Both the position numbers and the translations under genes were made by a program. A DNA stretch of 64,000 nt from Schizochytrium sp. CCTCC M209059. Taxonomy: Eukaryota; Sar; Bigyra; Thraustochytrida; Thraustochytriidae. This document shows positions 50,601-59,328 of the stretch, piece after piece; positions within the stretch are counted from its first letter, which is position 1; the number at the start of each line of letters is the position of its first letter. The stretch spans positions 35,163 through 99,162 of the forward strand of contig KN805460.1 in NCBI GenBank assembly GCA_000818945.1. Direction: 5' to 3'. The notes under the pieces are model-generated. The model made no database searches and had not been told where the DNA came from. It worked only from the letters and a program-made list of their open reading frames with translations.

Positions 50601-50800
50601 GACGTTGCCGTGTTTCTCCCTGCGAAGCCAACCAGAACGCCGATGACCAGCGCCGCGAAGGCGCCCAGCGCCGCCACCCTCCATGTCGCCGTCGCCGTCG
50701 CTGTCGACGTCGACGTCGCGCTCGGCGCTGCTGTCGCCGCCGTCTTCGTTCGTGCTTGCACCTTCGTCCCGCTGCCGCCGCTGTGACGTTTCTTCGCCAT
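47699..50800 (-). CDS. Membrane-anchored PDI-like/JmjC fusion protein
   Basis: ATG 50800 gives 1033 residues; a TTG 69 bp upstream is unlikely. A short basic tail (1-39) and one membrane segment (41-60, 'VAALGAFAALVIGVLVGFAG') indicate a type II protein with a lumenal body. Residues about 100-500 have three thioredoxin-fold-like blocks, as in PDI proteins ('ISLVSFFDPRSESFLVTR', 'SIIGEYTGSIFPGEILGYLRRL', 'FPLAVGCFPT', 'LPCFILYNVAAGNFAVFEED'), without a CxxC active site. A disordered linker (about 505-570) and a helical region follow. The JmjC domain at about 750-990 has H878-x-D880 ('SRMHIDSGGTNFWMYL') and H956 ('PGGCPHGVRN'), the Fe(II)/2-oxoglutarate ligands. The JmjC part resembles JMJD6-like hydroxylases. 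A lumenal hydroxylase with a substrate-binding PDI half, as in prolyl 4-hydroxylase, is a fair inference. Confidence 0.87.
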   Translation of the reverse strand: MAKKRHSGGSGTKVQARTKTAATAAPSATSTSTATATATWRVAALGAFAALVIGVLVGFAGRNTATSTDIVLRRILEDVDRDDSLTNVVMELPLVETAPMKWTEHVSTATFGRFINQSAEHISLVSFFDPRSESFLVTRKDLDTAAKELHEDSELSDKVSIGVVNAAVDSFLQAHYSPEMTLSWQENEANPGENGLTGFRFGKSNYFPLVTKAFQNGSIIGEYTGSIFPGEILGYLRRLQAARAFMLGSAAEVDAFLVKERFPLAVGCFPTDENSECQAEIFAFDDLIAKERGLIFYAKATDKSACSRIASDLETCGVRVQSSADVGATLNLRTTDAKPSYLDTLYDFLIKHRDPLLLELTPDNSWMVMRNFDHIAVLLLDPEQKEARGRALSLVEQVARRPEASGPERSLKYTHANGRNFAPQFGVAMERLPCFILYNVAAGNFAVFEEDANHENSLDVETEAKVASSIESLTAWVAKKIPQGQHANSDPATAKTAHEANVLPSKGASPSKAAANATGSGTSETSGEPPASSDTKPSPATVQNTRSTRQTWRELRELRPELVRSHIDMGQAFLNVRGLYEEFLVMEESYRSFPPARQRADENKVLRSCLDKVFSYLAGRSHLKPIMDAIPDTPDDLKTLSSDAVARETLWIKIQRADAYIKRLMSVAKTLTPLASKELRELFADDYSFLYNQRLSLLRGRNDAMQQRFLKEKGRLPVIEDQQVLSIERRSALELSVEDFVNEYAKKRKPVIITDHDLFRKPWTKAYVAEKCGKHRPVFNEKSAVTQNWGGLVDVKERISLGEFLKTHTENATRKEWYLHDWGLPRHCPEILGPPPFEDFRFPKYFAGDYFQRMPFVGYQHSWPSLFVGANGTESRMHIDSGGTNFWMYLIEGAKEWRFFDRFDTLELYGKPGSAHFYVDVFRPDFQNMPLAVNAPMYQGMQYPGELIFIPGGCPHGVRNHDDIVGISMNYLDVSNEWLYLWMKLADHDFRDYELYANPAFPRGLRRDQKDLTFGEFKSQHWYAQSANSFDIK

Positions 50801-51705
50801 GACTCTTTTCCGGTTTGTCGTCGCGATCTCACGACCCGCTCGCTTGCGCGCCTCTCCGTCGCGAGGCAAGACTGTGCCGCCCTTGGGCCCCGCGCGAGGT
50901 CCCCGGCGCGGCCGCTCCCGGCGACGCGTTATGCCAACGGCGCCTCGGCGTCCTCGCCCAAGTTGGATTGGCTCGCCGGCACGTGCCGCGCGTCCCCCAG
51001 ATATCCGTTATACTTGTACAGGCACTGGCTGCGGCGCTGGCGGCGTCGCGAACAGCGCCAGAGACGCTCGCTTTGCGGCCTTTACCCTTTCTGGACTCAG
51101 CGAAACACGGACGACAGCCTAGGCCTCCTCTTTTGTATGTTTGGCATCTTGTGTTTCGTCGCTGCCCAAGGCAACGACGGCTCGTTGAGGTGAACCCTGC
51201 GAGCTCGAGCTGCGCTTGCTACTTTGCTTGCTTGCCTGCTTGCTTGCCGGCAAGCGAGCCAAATCTTGCTAGAAACCAGGGCGAGGACGGTACTGAGCTA
51301 CTCATTGTGAGGATAATTGACAGGAGCAGGTCTCAGTACTAGGGGGTGTATACGCTAGTTTTGGTGGTGCTGACATTGGTGGTGCTGCTGGCGCTGGTGC
51401 TGGAGCTAACTTTGTCGCTGCTGCTGTATCCACTGCAAGCTCGGAGAACACTGTCTGTTAGCATTCCGAGGCACGCACTGCATCGGGTGTTTCCAAACCT
51501 CTAGGAAGTCGAACAAACGCTACGTACACGATCTCAATCTGTTCTCGCGACACTTTCGAAAAAAAAGAGCAACAAGACTTGGCCCACGCGGCCTCCAAAG
51601 CATCCAAGTGCAGCAAGCAGCATCTTGCACGTCTCCTCTTCCCTTCGTTTCTACATTTAAAAGCGCGGACACAGAAGGATCGACGTCTCTCAAAGGCTGG
51701 CCAAA
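50801..51705. other. Divergent promoter region (JmjC fusion / IQ protein)
   Basis: It is GC-rich near the JmjC start. It contains GTTATACTTGTACAGG (about 51,007, a weak form of the TATA-CACTTGC motif), a GCTT run at about 51,227-51,247, a GGTGCTG-rich stretch (51,360-51,405) and AAAAAA. No gene is supported. Confidence 0.6.
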
Positions 51706-53019
51706 ATGACCAAGAAAACCATGGAGGCTAGTGGCGCAATCAAAGGAGAAGGTCTAATGATTGCCTCGCACTCGCTGCACATGTCCATGGCAAGTCAACA
51801 AGAGACGAGAATGCGCGTCTGGGCACCATGGTTTCAACGAAGATCAGTGGTTTTTAAGCGTTACTTGCTTCAGCATCCGTGGGAGCTTCCCATGATGGCC
51901 ATCAATCTCGCTGCAGTCCAGGTACAGCGCGTGATGCGGGGTGCACTTTGCAGGATGGACCCGCGCAAAGCGCATCGTCTCGCGCGTCGAGCAGAAGTCA
52001 CACCGCAGTATCCGCCATTCAACGACATTGCCGAGACGGAAGACTTTGTCATCTATCATGTAGCAGCCTTGCAAATACAGCGTGCCTTTCGAGAACATTA
52101 CGAAGCGCGACTATATCCAATGTTGCACGATACGAGACCCATCGAGCTGCACCAGGCAGCGCGTTTCATTCAGCGTTGTTGGAAGCGCTTCTGCGATCGC
52201 GCGGCATTCCTCACTCGGCTCGACATCCTGCGCTTTCGCAACAATCAGGACCCAGCACTCTTGCTTCGCTCAATTAATCCTGGCGAGGCCCAGTTATTTG
52301 ACAAAGCTGCGCGCATTGTTCTACGTTTTCGCTTTGGAGGTCGCGCCTTCCCACCTCAGATTTATTACAAGGTCTTCACGCAGGCTCCACTCTGCGACGT
52401 GGGCGCTTTTGCCCCACGAGACTATACTCGCACCCGTCGTCAGCTCCCGCGGGAGCTTCACAACCACCCGTCGTGCGACGTGTTTGGCGGTCAGCATAAC
52501 ATTCGCGTCGGCACCTCCCGATTTGCCGTCGAACTTTCGGCGGAAAGTAAGGCTGAACTGGGACAGCCAGAAGTCGATCCCGAGAGTCTTGGATGGTACG
52601 CCAGGCACGAGAATAATGGATGGCGCTGCGTTTCACATGTCAAGCTGCAAGAGATTGACGCCGACCCGGTCACCAAGCAGACGCGCGACAAGCGCGTTGC
52701 CTTCCATTTCTCTAAACCAAAGCGCCAAGAAAACAAGCTTGCTTTGCAAAAGCGCAGGCGCCGAGAGTGGATGCAGAAAATGTATGCTCAGGGTCGCGCC
52801 AGCAGTGACATACGTGTATCGAGCGAAGATAAGCAAGAAGAGAAGGAGGAAAAGTCTTTTCTCGACAAAAGAACCGGTGAGGAGGACGACTTTGATGATG
52901 ACAACCTCGACGAGTTACTTGAGTGGACAAATCAGCTCGACTTTGAAGACTATGTGAGCGAGTGGCATACCAGTGCCACGAGCTTTGCCAAGTCGATTGC
53001 GGTTGATCCTCGCGTGTAA
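51706..53019 (+). CDS. IQ-motif protein, C11orf65/MFI-like
   Basis: ATG 51706 gives 437 residues. Three IQ motifs lie in the first half: 'AAVQVQRVMRGALCR' (about 66), 'AALQIQRAFREHYEARL' (about 117) and 'AARFIQRCWKRFCDR' (about 150). A conserved block follows at about 200-240: 'KAARIVLRFRFGGRAFPPQIYYKVFT' and 'VGAFAPRDYTRTR', then 'NGWRCVS'. This order (IQ, 'RFRFGG.xFPP.IYYK.F', 'APRDY', 'NGWR.v') resembles C11orf65/MFI, a widely conserved protein of flagellated eukaryotes. The C-terminus is charged. Adjacent in the same orientation is a much larger IQ protein. The family match is from memory of a short motif set, so it is tentative. Confidence 0.8.
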   Translation: MTKKTMEASGAIKGEGLMIASHSLHMSMASQQETRMRVWAPWFQRRSVVFKRYLLQHPWELPMMAINLAAVQVQRVMRGALCRMDPRKAHRLARRAEVTPQYPPFNDIAETEDFVIYHVAALQIQRAFREHYEARLYPMLHDTRPIELHQAARFIQRCWKRFCDRAAFLTRLDILRFRNNQDPALLLRSINPGEAQLFDKAARIVLRFRFGGRAFPPQIYYKVFTQAPLCDVGAFAPRDYTRTRRQLPRELHNHPSCDVFGGQHNIRVGTSRFAVELSAESKAELGQPEVDPESLGWYARHENNGWRCVSHVKLQEIDADPVTKQTRDKRVAFHFSKPKRQENKLALQKRRRREWMQKMYAQGRASSDIRVSSEDKQEEKEEKSFLDKRTGEEDDFDDDNLDELLEWTNQLDFEDYVSEWHTSATSFAKSIAVDPRV

Positions 53020-53608
53020 TTATATAGTCTACGGCACGCTAGGGCAAGGGAATAATGTACATTGGATTTTTGACTTCGATTCATGTCAGTCACCATCGGT
53101 GCCTGACACTGCCGTTCTTTCAGATATCAGTATGCCTGGGCTCTCTCACGGACCGTGAAGACTTACCACTACAGAGACTACCTAAGCCTAGCGCAAATTA
53201 TTTGGCTTCAAGAGCATGGTGAATGAGCGTGTCTCTTGAAGAGCTCTGGAAAAAAAAAAAATCACACAAAAGAGATTCATGACGCAACCCTCCCTCAGCG
53301 CAACCGAGCGACTCGCTCGCCAGGGTCATGAAACTCTAAAATCATGAGCAATGTCAGCAAAAACTGGGCCTCGGCGACAAGGCGCAGGTAGGTAGGACTT
53401 GGCTGCTACTGCTGAGACCAAGTCTCGAGTCGTTAACACCGCGACTCACTGCACTGGCACCGGCACTGGCACTGTGGCACTGTGTCGCTCACAACGGCTT
53501 TATGAGCCAAGAAAAGGTGACCCAAGACCTGAAGAAGAAAGACCCGCAAGTCGAGAGCGGGCCAGCCCGCCATCCAATCCCAGCGGAGGGGAAAGGGAAA
53601 ACGAAAGC
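53020..53608. other. Intergenic between two IQ-protein genes
   Basis: It has AT-richer 3' flank, an A11 run at 53,249-53,260 and a short (CACTGGCACCGG) GC repeat at 53,450-53,478. The frame of the next gene is open back to a TTG at 53,399, but the first ATG is 53,609. Confidence 0.6.
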
Positions 53609-56600
53609 ATGGTACGCGCCGGGGATGAGAGCACGGCGGCGCTCCGGGGTCGCGATAATGACTCGCAAGCCCCGCACGCGCTGCGAAGGGTGTCGCGAGC
53701 GCAGAGACTCTCGCACAAAACAATGGGACAGATCGCCAAGGCGCAAAGCGACAGGTTCCAGCCCGCCAAGGGAAGGGAGAGCATGTCTCGCAAGAGCCTC
53801 TCGCGCAGGACTACGCAAGAATTTGACGCTGCACACCATGTACCGCTCTGGTTCGAAAAGATTTGCGAACTGGAGGGTGCCACCGAAACGGAATCGCTGC
53901 AGCAAACGGAGATCAAGAAAAACGAAACGCACATGATGCGCAAGTGGTCCGAGGAAGCCCGGGCACTCGTTGATGCCAAGGCCGAAGAGAATAAGCTGCG
54001 CGACATGAGCGAACTTGAGGACCTTCAGCGCCGCAACGAGGAACTCGATCGCGAAGGCGTCATGAGCTGGATTGGTGTCGAGGCGCTTTCGACCATCATC
54101 AACCCGACGGAGCGTCGCGTGTTAGCCGCGCGAAGCAAGCCTTCACGTCCTCAAAATGAGCGCCAAGTTCTCGAAGGACTCTACCAGCAAAAGCGAGAGC
54201 TTGTCTCTGGCTACTTTCAACGAAGCAGAATGCGTGAGGCAGAACTGAGCTCCTCGTTGCAAGAAGGTCAAGCAATGCTTCGCAGGTTCGGTGAGCTCTT
54301 GAAGAGCACATGCGACAACATGATCTCCAACAACCAAAGCAGACTGCTCGAAGAGCTACATCGCCATGGTGTAGAAGCTGGGCGTCTGCGTGCGACTGAC
54401 GCTGCGAGCAAGCTGCATCGCAAAATTTCGCTCAATCACTTGGATCGTCATCAGAGCATCATCTTTCAGCATGCAGATGCAACTATGCTTCGCTTACCCT
54501 CTCAAGAGCGCTTTCTTTGGGGCTATGCGCATGCTTCAGATGGTCCCTGGCGCGTACGCCGATACGATAAAGGTATGGTGCGGGAGATTATGCGCGTTAC
54601 AGCAGAGCAAATCAATGCGGAACACGCCAGCGCCATCGATGTGTTACGTCTTCTTGCCAAAGTCCTCGACGCTATTCAAGAAGCATCAGAAATGGACGTC
54701 AAGCTGCACAAACAGGTCATTGAAACGCCGCGCCGGGCGAGAGAGCTTATTCAAACGCGTCTCGACGCGCTTGGCATCGCCATCGACGTCAGCGGGACAT
54801 CTCGTTTGACCAAACTCCGAAGCGAACTTGACATCAAAACCGCCGCGCAGCAAATTCTAGCCAAGGCAGCTGGCCGCGTTGACTATCACGGAAGATTTTT
54901 CTTTGAGGTTCATGCGCATAAGCTTAGCGTCGCAGGCCTACCCTCCTATCAGAGCCCGTTATCGTCCGGGCCAGACGCAACGGATGATGCTGATATTCCG
55001 TTGGGGCTCTTCTCGCTCCGTGTGGAGCAGCCCCGAGGAAGGCTGAGCATTTCGGCCTTGCAACAGAACGATCTCAACGAGCCAGCAGCAGATGCAGAGA
55101 CCGCAGCTCCGCAATATGTACCGTGTGCTCCTGAAAGTAGTGACGCGGTTTCAGAGTTGAATTCACAAAGCACCGAAGATGAAACGGATGCATTCTTGCG
55201 ACTTCTGGAGCGCAAGAGCTCCTCGATGAGCGCAGAAGATCTCGACTACGAAGAGCAGGACACCGATCAATGGATGATCGGCATGAGCTTCGATACACTC
55301 CAATGCAACGGTTTCCCGGGCAACGATGACACGAGCTTTGGATTGCGGAGCGACGGGACGCTCTGGCACGCTGGTAAATGTCGCTCGTTTTGCGCAGATC
55401 TCTCGGATGAAACCGTGGTGGGACTCTTGCTTGATCTCAATGTAGGCTCTCTTACCCCATTTGTCGGTGGCGCGAGCCTCGGCGTGGCATTCGGTGTCGG
55501 CAGTCGGGCCTACAGTGCAGAGGACCAGGCTCGTCAGGGCGCGAGACTTCGCGAGGAGCATCTCATCCCGGCTTTCGCGCTTAAGGCCAAGGCCCGTACA
55601 GACCTTGAGCTGGCAAGCTCTTTGAGCGATATTGAGTCCCTGAGCGAGCCCGCCTCTGGCGATTCGGACAGTGCGCTCGATGCCTTGGAGGCCCGAGGAG
55701 ATCATTTTCCACCAAACGTTGATGATAATTATCAAGGTAAACATGACGATGATGATGACGATGACAATGATGATCATCATGGCGATGATCTTGATCACGG
55801 CAAGGAAGCGAGGGATCGACGAGACGAGGATGGGGGCCGCATTCGCGCTGGCGCAGGAGATGCTTTAGCGCAAGAAGGCGCAGCTGCGCGACCGCTGGAC
55901 GTCTTGCAATTCACGCCTGCATTGACGGTCAACTTTGGCGGCTATCCTTTTGCGCGCCTTCCACCTCATTCGCTTTCATGTAATGCTTACATGTCCTTTG
56001 CGACAGAGTCAAAGATGGAGATCGATCGCGCCCAATATGAGGCCAAATGGCGCAAGGAGAGAAACGCTAGTCGAGGCAAAGGTTACTCTGCAGACGATGT
56101 AGAGTCGCAGGAAAGTGGAGCCATCGAAGTGGTCCTGGAGTACAAGGCACGAGCAGCTTTTGCGGCATCTCTTGCCTACGAGTCGATGCAGTCTTGGTCC
56201 GACTTTCCGCCTGAGGCGCACCGCATTGGCTACAGCGCAAGCACATTACAACGCGCAGCCCGTCGGTTTCTTGGTCGAAGGTGGCGCCAGCGAGAGATGC
56301 TGGCGCAAACCTTGGCCATTACTCTTTTGCAACAAAGAATTAGAGACGTCATGCCCGCGTGGCGTCGACGTAAAGCAAGTGCTGCATCTCGAATCCAAAA
56401 GATTTGGCGCGGATATCGTCTCCGCAAGCAGTTTCGTCTTGCGCGAAAATTCGCCCATCACCCCCAGCTTCTTGATGCTGCTGCTACCAAGGTGCAATCT
56501 ACAGTCCGGCGGCGTCAGGCGGTCAAGCGAGCGCAAAACAGTACCAAAGCTGCAGAGCGTGAAATCGATTATCTCGTCACGTCGGCACACCGTATCCAAA

Positions 56601-56989
56601 ACAAGTGGCGTAACCACAAGGCTTCTCGCGAGGCGAAACGGTATCGTGCTATGGCGCGATCTGTAAATCTCGTACAGAGACTTTGGCGCGCACGAGCTGC
56701 GCGTATGGCGCTCGATCCTGCAGCGCGTGAGATGCTTGCGCGCATTGGGCATAATGTGCAAGAGATTCAGACGCAAGTGAATGCTGCGACTTCGGTGCAA
56801 CGTGTGTGGCGAGGCAAGGCCGATCGCGAGTACGCGCACATGCGTCGCTTCGCCTATAATAGCTCGGCTGCGACGATTCAGTTCGCGTGGCGCTCGTACA
56901 GGGTCAAGACCAAGATCGATGCAATTTGTGACTGGACGCTGGCGTCGAATGTCAAAAACTTCCTACGAGGAATCGGTGCCATCCTCTGA
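53609..56989 (+). CDS. SPRY-domain protein with C-terminal IQ repeats
   Basis: ATG 53609 gives 1126 residues (a further ATG 114 bp downstream is possible). Residues 1-470 are basic and helical/coiled-coil. A SPRY domain begins at about 545: 'WMIGMSFDTLQCNGFPGNDDTSFGLRSDGTLWHAGKCRSFC', then 'VVGLLLDLNVGSLTPFVGGASLGVAFG', the classic W/GIG...DT...G.DG.LWH.G...GC/VLDL...G.LSF..NG..LGVAF pattern. An acidic insert with Asp repeats (GAT run) at about 705-730 splits it before the last strand 'LTVNFGGYPF'. Residues about 870-1110 have six or more IQ-like units ('ASRIQKIWRGYRLRKQF', 'AHRIQNKWRNHKASRE', 'ATSVQRVWRGKADRE', 'AATIQFAWRSYRVK'). It is likely a scaffold that binds calmodulin-like proteins; flagellar use is an inference. 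Confidence 0.88.
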   Translation: MVRAGDESTAALRGRDNDSQAPHALRRVSRAQRLSHKTMGQIAKAQSDRFQPAKGRESMSRKSLSRRTTQEFDAAHHVPLWFEKICELEGATETESLQQTEIKKNETHMMRKWSEEARALVDAKAEENKLRDMSELEDLQRRNEELDREGVMSWIGVEALSTIINPTERRVLAARSKPSRPQNERQVLEGLYQQKRELVSGYFQRSRMREAELSSSLQEGQAMLRRFGELLKSTCDNMISNNQSRLLEELHRHGVEAGRLRATDAASKLHRKISLNHLDRHQSIIFQHADATMLRLPSQERFLWGYAHASDGPWRVRRYDKGMVREIMRVTAEQINAEHASAIDVLRLLAKVLDAIQEASEMDVKLHKQVIETPRRARELIQTRLDALGIAIDVSGTSRLTKLRSELDIKTAAQQILAKAAGRVDYHGRFFFEVHAHKLSVAGLPSYQSPLSSGPDATDDADIPLGLFSLRVEQPRGRLSISALQQNDLNEPAADAETAAPQYVPCAPESSDAVSELNSQSTEDETDAFLRLLERKSSSMSAEDLDYEEQDTDQWMIGMSFDTLQCNGFPGNDDTSFGLRSDGTLWHAGKCRSFCADLSDETVVGLLLDLNVGSLTPFVGGASLGVAFGVGSRAYSAEDQARQGARLREEHLIPAFALKAKARTDLELASSLSDIESLSEPASGDSDSALDALEARGDHFPPNVDDNYQGKHDDDDDDDNDDHHGDDLDHGKEARDRRDEDGGRIRAGAGDALAQEGAAARPLDVLQFTPALTVNFGGYPFARLPPHSLSCNAYMSFATESKMEIDRAQYEAKWRKERNASRGKGYSADDVESQESGAIEVVLEYKARAAFAASLAYESMQSWSDFPPEAHRIGYSASTLQRAARRFLGRRWRQREMLAQTLAITLLQQRIRDVMPAWRRRKASAASRIQKIWRGYRLRKQFRLARKFAHHPQLLDAAATKVQSTVRRRQAVKRAQNSTKAAEREIDYLVTSAHRIQNKWRNHKASREAKRYRAMARSVNLVQRLWRARAARMALDPAAREMLARIGHNVQEIQTQVNAATSVQRVWRGKADREYAHMRRFAYNSSAATIQFAWRSYRVKTKIDAICDWTLASNVKNFLRGIGAIL

Positions 56990-57427
56990 CTTTCCGCGCA
57001 GAAAGGCTTGAAGCTAGCGACCTGTGACTCTTGCTTGCTTGGCTCGTAAAAGGAATTCGGTTTAGTGGCGCGCGAAAAAGGGGGGAGAGGGTACAAGAGA
57101 AAGAAACTGATGTCACAGTATTGATTGATAATGCGTTCATTGTTCACGATCGCGTTAACGGGACTGCTATAATGTTTTCTTCCCCCTAGAGAGAGCAATC
57201 GTCTGCGAGCCCACAAGGCAAGCTAGGCCTTGTCCGCTGGGCTTTTTGTTTTTTTTGAGAATGAAGAATTTGCGAGACAGTACGGTGCGGTGATGTAAGT
57301 AAGAAAGAAGGAAAGAAGGAGGGGAGAAAAAAAGATAGCAACGAGATCGAAGCCTCTGAGGCAGGCAAGCAGGCAGGCTTGGGAGCGTCCAATCTCTTTT
57401 AAAAAAGGATTCTCAAAAAAGAGGAGC
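56990..57427. other. Convergent 3' flank
   Basis: It contains AG-rich and AAAG stretches (57,298-57,338) and a (GGCA)n run at 57,361-57,380. No gene is supported. Confidence 0.6.
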
Positions 57428-57673
57428 TCACTTTGCCTGTTCTGTCTCCGCGGCGAGCCGCCGCATGGCCTCTAGTTTTGCTTTGCTATCCATGGCCTCG
57501 CGCTCGAGACGCTCGTCGCGCTTTTCCATCATAAAGTCAAAGTTATCGCGGAGGATGGGGCGCGGCTTGTCGCCGTGGAACAGGTACGTCACACCGCCCT
57601 GCAGCGAGCCGATTCCGGCGACGCCGAGAACGACCACGGCGATGGCCGGGATGTTCGCCCAGTGCGTGCTCAT
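57428..57673 (-). CDS. NDUFA1 (MWFE)-like complex I subunit, 81 aa
   Basis: ATG 57673 gives 81 residues; a TTG at 57796 is out of keeping with the family. One membrane segment (about 8-30, 'IPAIAVVVLGVAGIGSLQGGVTYLF') is followed by 'HGDKPRPILRDNFDFMMEKRDERLE'. This parallels plant NDUFA1/MWFE ('W.a..PL.iig..l...G..Q..IH...HG.PK.i..D.WD..MERRDk'). Human MWFE is 70 residues with one TM. NDUFA1 is an accessory subunit needed for complex I assembly in the inner mitochondrial membrane. The HG.KPRP and D-x-x-D-x-M-E-x-R-D-x-R pattern is the main support. The length and lone TM also fit. Confidence 0.7.
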   Translation of the reverse strand: MSTHWANIPAIAVVVLGVAGIGSLQGGVTYLFHGDKPRPILRDNFDFMMEKRDERLEREAMDSKAKLEAMRRLAAETEQAK

Positions 57674-58176
57674 GGTTTCGTGCTTTTGTGTTTCTGCTGC
57701 TGTTTTTTTGCTGCTGCTTCTGGTGTTGCTGCTGCTGCTTTTCCCTGCGCACGTCCGTCCAAACAAGATCATCATCCCAATCGATTCCCCCCCCAAAAAA
57801 GTGCCGTCAGTCTACACGTCCCTTTCTTGCTCCCGCTCGTCGCCCCGCTCTGCTCCGCCCGCGCGCGTCCGCGCCCGCGAAAGGGCGCTCGTCTCGGCGG
57901 CTCCCAGCGTCGTCCTCGTCACCATCATCATCATCATCATCATCATCATCTTCCTCCTCACCCTCCTCTGCCTTCTCCGCTCTGCGCAAACGCTCGCGCC
58001 CGCGCGCCGCGCGTCCTGCGTCTTCCCCGCGGCCGCTCCGCGCCGTCTCCCGCCGCGCCCGCGCGCACGTACGCTGCTGCCTGGCTTGCTTCCTTGCTTG
58101 CTTGCTCGCCTCTTGCCTTGTGCTCTGCTCTGCTCTGCCGCTGCGTGTGGCTAGCTCGCCGCGCCGCCTGCAGCGC

Positions 58177-58262
58177 CTATAGCGCACTTGCGCGCGCCGC
58201 GGGCAAGTGCGTCATAGCCCCGTTTCTGCACTTGCGCCGCCGCCCTTTGCCCACTTGCGCGT
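58177..58262. promoter_or_regulatory. TATA-CACTTGC motif cluster
   Basis: CTATAGCGCACTTGCGCGC (58,177), the reverse GCAAGTGCG (58,203), CTGCACTTGCGCC (about 58,226) and CCCACTTGCGCG (about 58,250) occur within 86 bp. Confidence 0.5.
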
Positions 58263-58502
58263 TCCTCCCCCGCCCGCCTGCAGGCCGTCACTCGCGCTAC
58301 GAAATTATTTTTACAAATTGTCAAGACTTCGTGTGAATGAATAATAATTACGTTGTTACAATTGTTTTGCTTGGTTCTTTGACAAAGCTTATATGAAAGA
58401 GAGAACGCGAGAATGGAACACGTCTGTGGGAAAGGGACTCGGACTCGGACTCGGATGACCAGAAGCGCAGCTGTCACTGATGCAGGGGGTGGCAAATGGC
58501 AA

Positions 58503-58557
58503 CGGCGGTTCGAGGCGGTTCGAGGTGGTTCGAGGCGGTGTGAGGCGGTTCGAGGCG
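58503..58557. repeat. 10-bp minisatellite (GGCGGTTCGA)
   Basis: About 5.5 units of GGCGGTTCGA occur with one T-for-C and one TGTG variant. Confidence 0.9.
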
Positions 58558-59328
58558 AGAAGATACAATCCACGGCGGGAAAAGTACCGCGCGTCTACAG
58601 TGCATCTATCTCCAGTCTATTCGGCGGCGGGAAAATTAAACCACTCCAAGTCTGCGCGTCTCGCCCGCTGTCAACGTCAAGAGCTGCCGTCGACATCACC
58701 CAACCCATCCACTGCCGCTCAAATCGTCTCGACTCGCACACCAGCATGAGCCACCTCCGGCCAACCAAGACACCCAGGCCTCGCGCGCTCCGAGCTCCCT
58801 TCTGCGCCGCTCTCGCGCGGGCGGAGCCTCGGCCCTTGGTATATATACTGATGAAAGAAGAACCTTGGAGGAGCGAGGTCTCTACGAAGAAGATAGGTCT
58901 GAGAGCCTCGGGATGGATCTTCATGGCGCAGACCCCAAAAGGTACGTCCAGGCCGAGCCGCCTCGACGCAGCGGCGACCCGCGCCCGCGCAAAGGCCAGG
59001 TCCCGGCGCGCGCGTCTGGCGCGGCGAGGCACGGCGCGGCGCGGCGTGGCGAGCGTCGCGTGGCGTTCGCGCACGAGGATCGAGGGAAGGTTGATGTCGA
59101 TGACGGCTGGGAGGAGGTGGCCGAGATGGCGAGGCTGAGCTGAGATAGCGTCCGCCTCGCCGAATAGCGACCGCGGGAAGGCCGTCCAACTCAGCGCGGG
59201 GCGGCAGAGCGCGGGGCGGAGCAAAGCCGATTGAGTGCGAGCACGGCCGACTGACGCACGGGCATCCGAGTCGATCGCAGCGAAGGGAGCGAGGCGAAGG
59301 AGACGAACAGAGACGAGCTGGGAGGACG

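Larger units (their letters stand above)
57674..59328. other. Long divergent promoter region (NDUFA1-like / SSADH)
   Basis: It holds CTG/TGC runs near 57,720, an (ATC)n run at 57,922-57,950, a GCTT run near 58,082-58,107, the TATA-CACTTGC motifs (58,177-58,262), a 10-bp minisatellite at 58,503-58,557 and GC-rich leader sequence. ORFs spanning 58,413-59,540 are composition-driven and conflict in frame. Confidence 0.65.
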
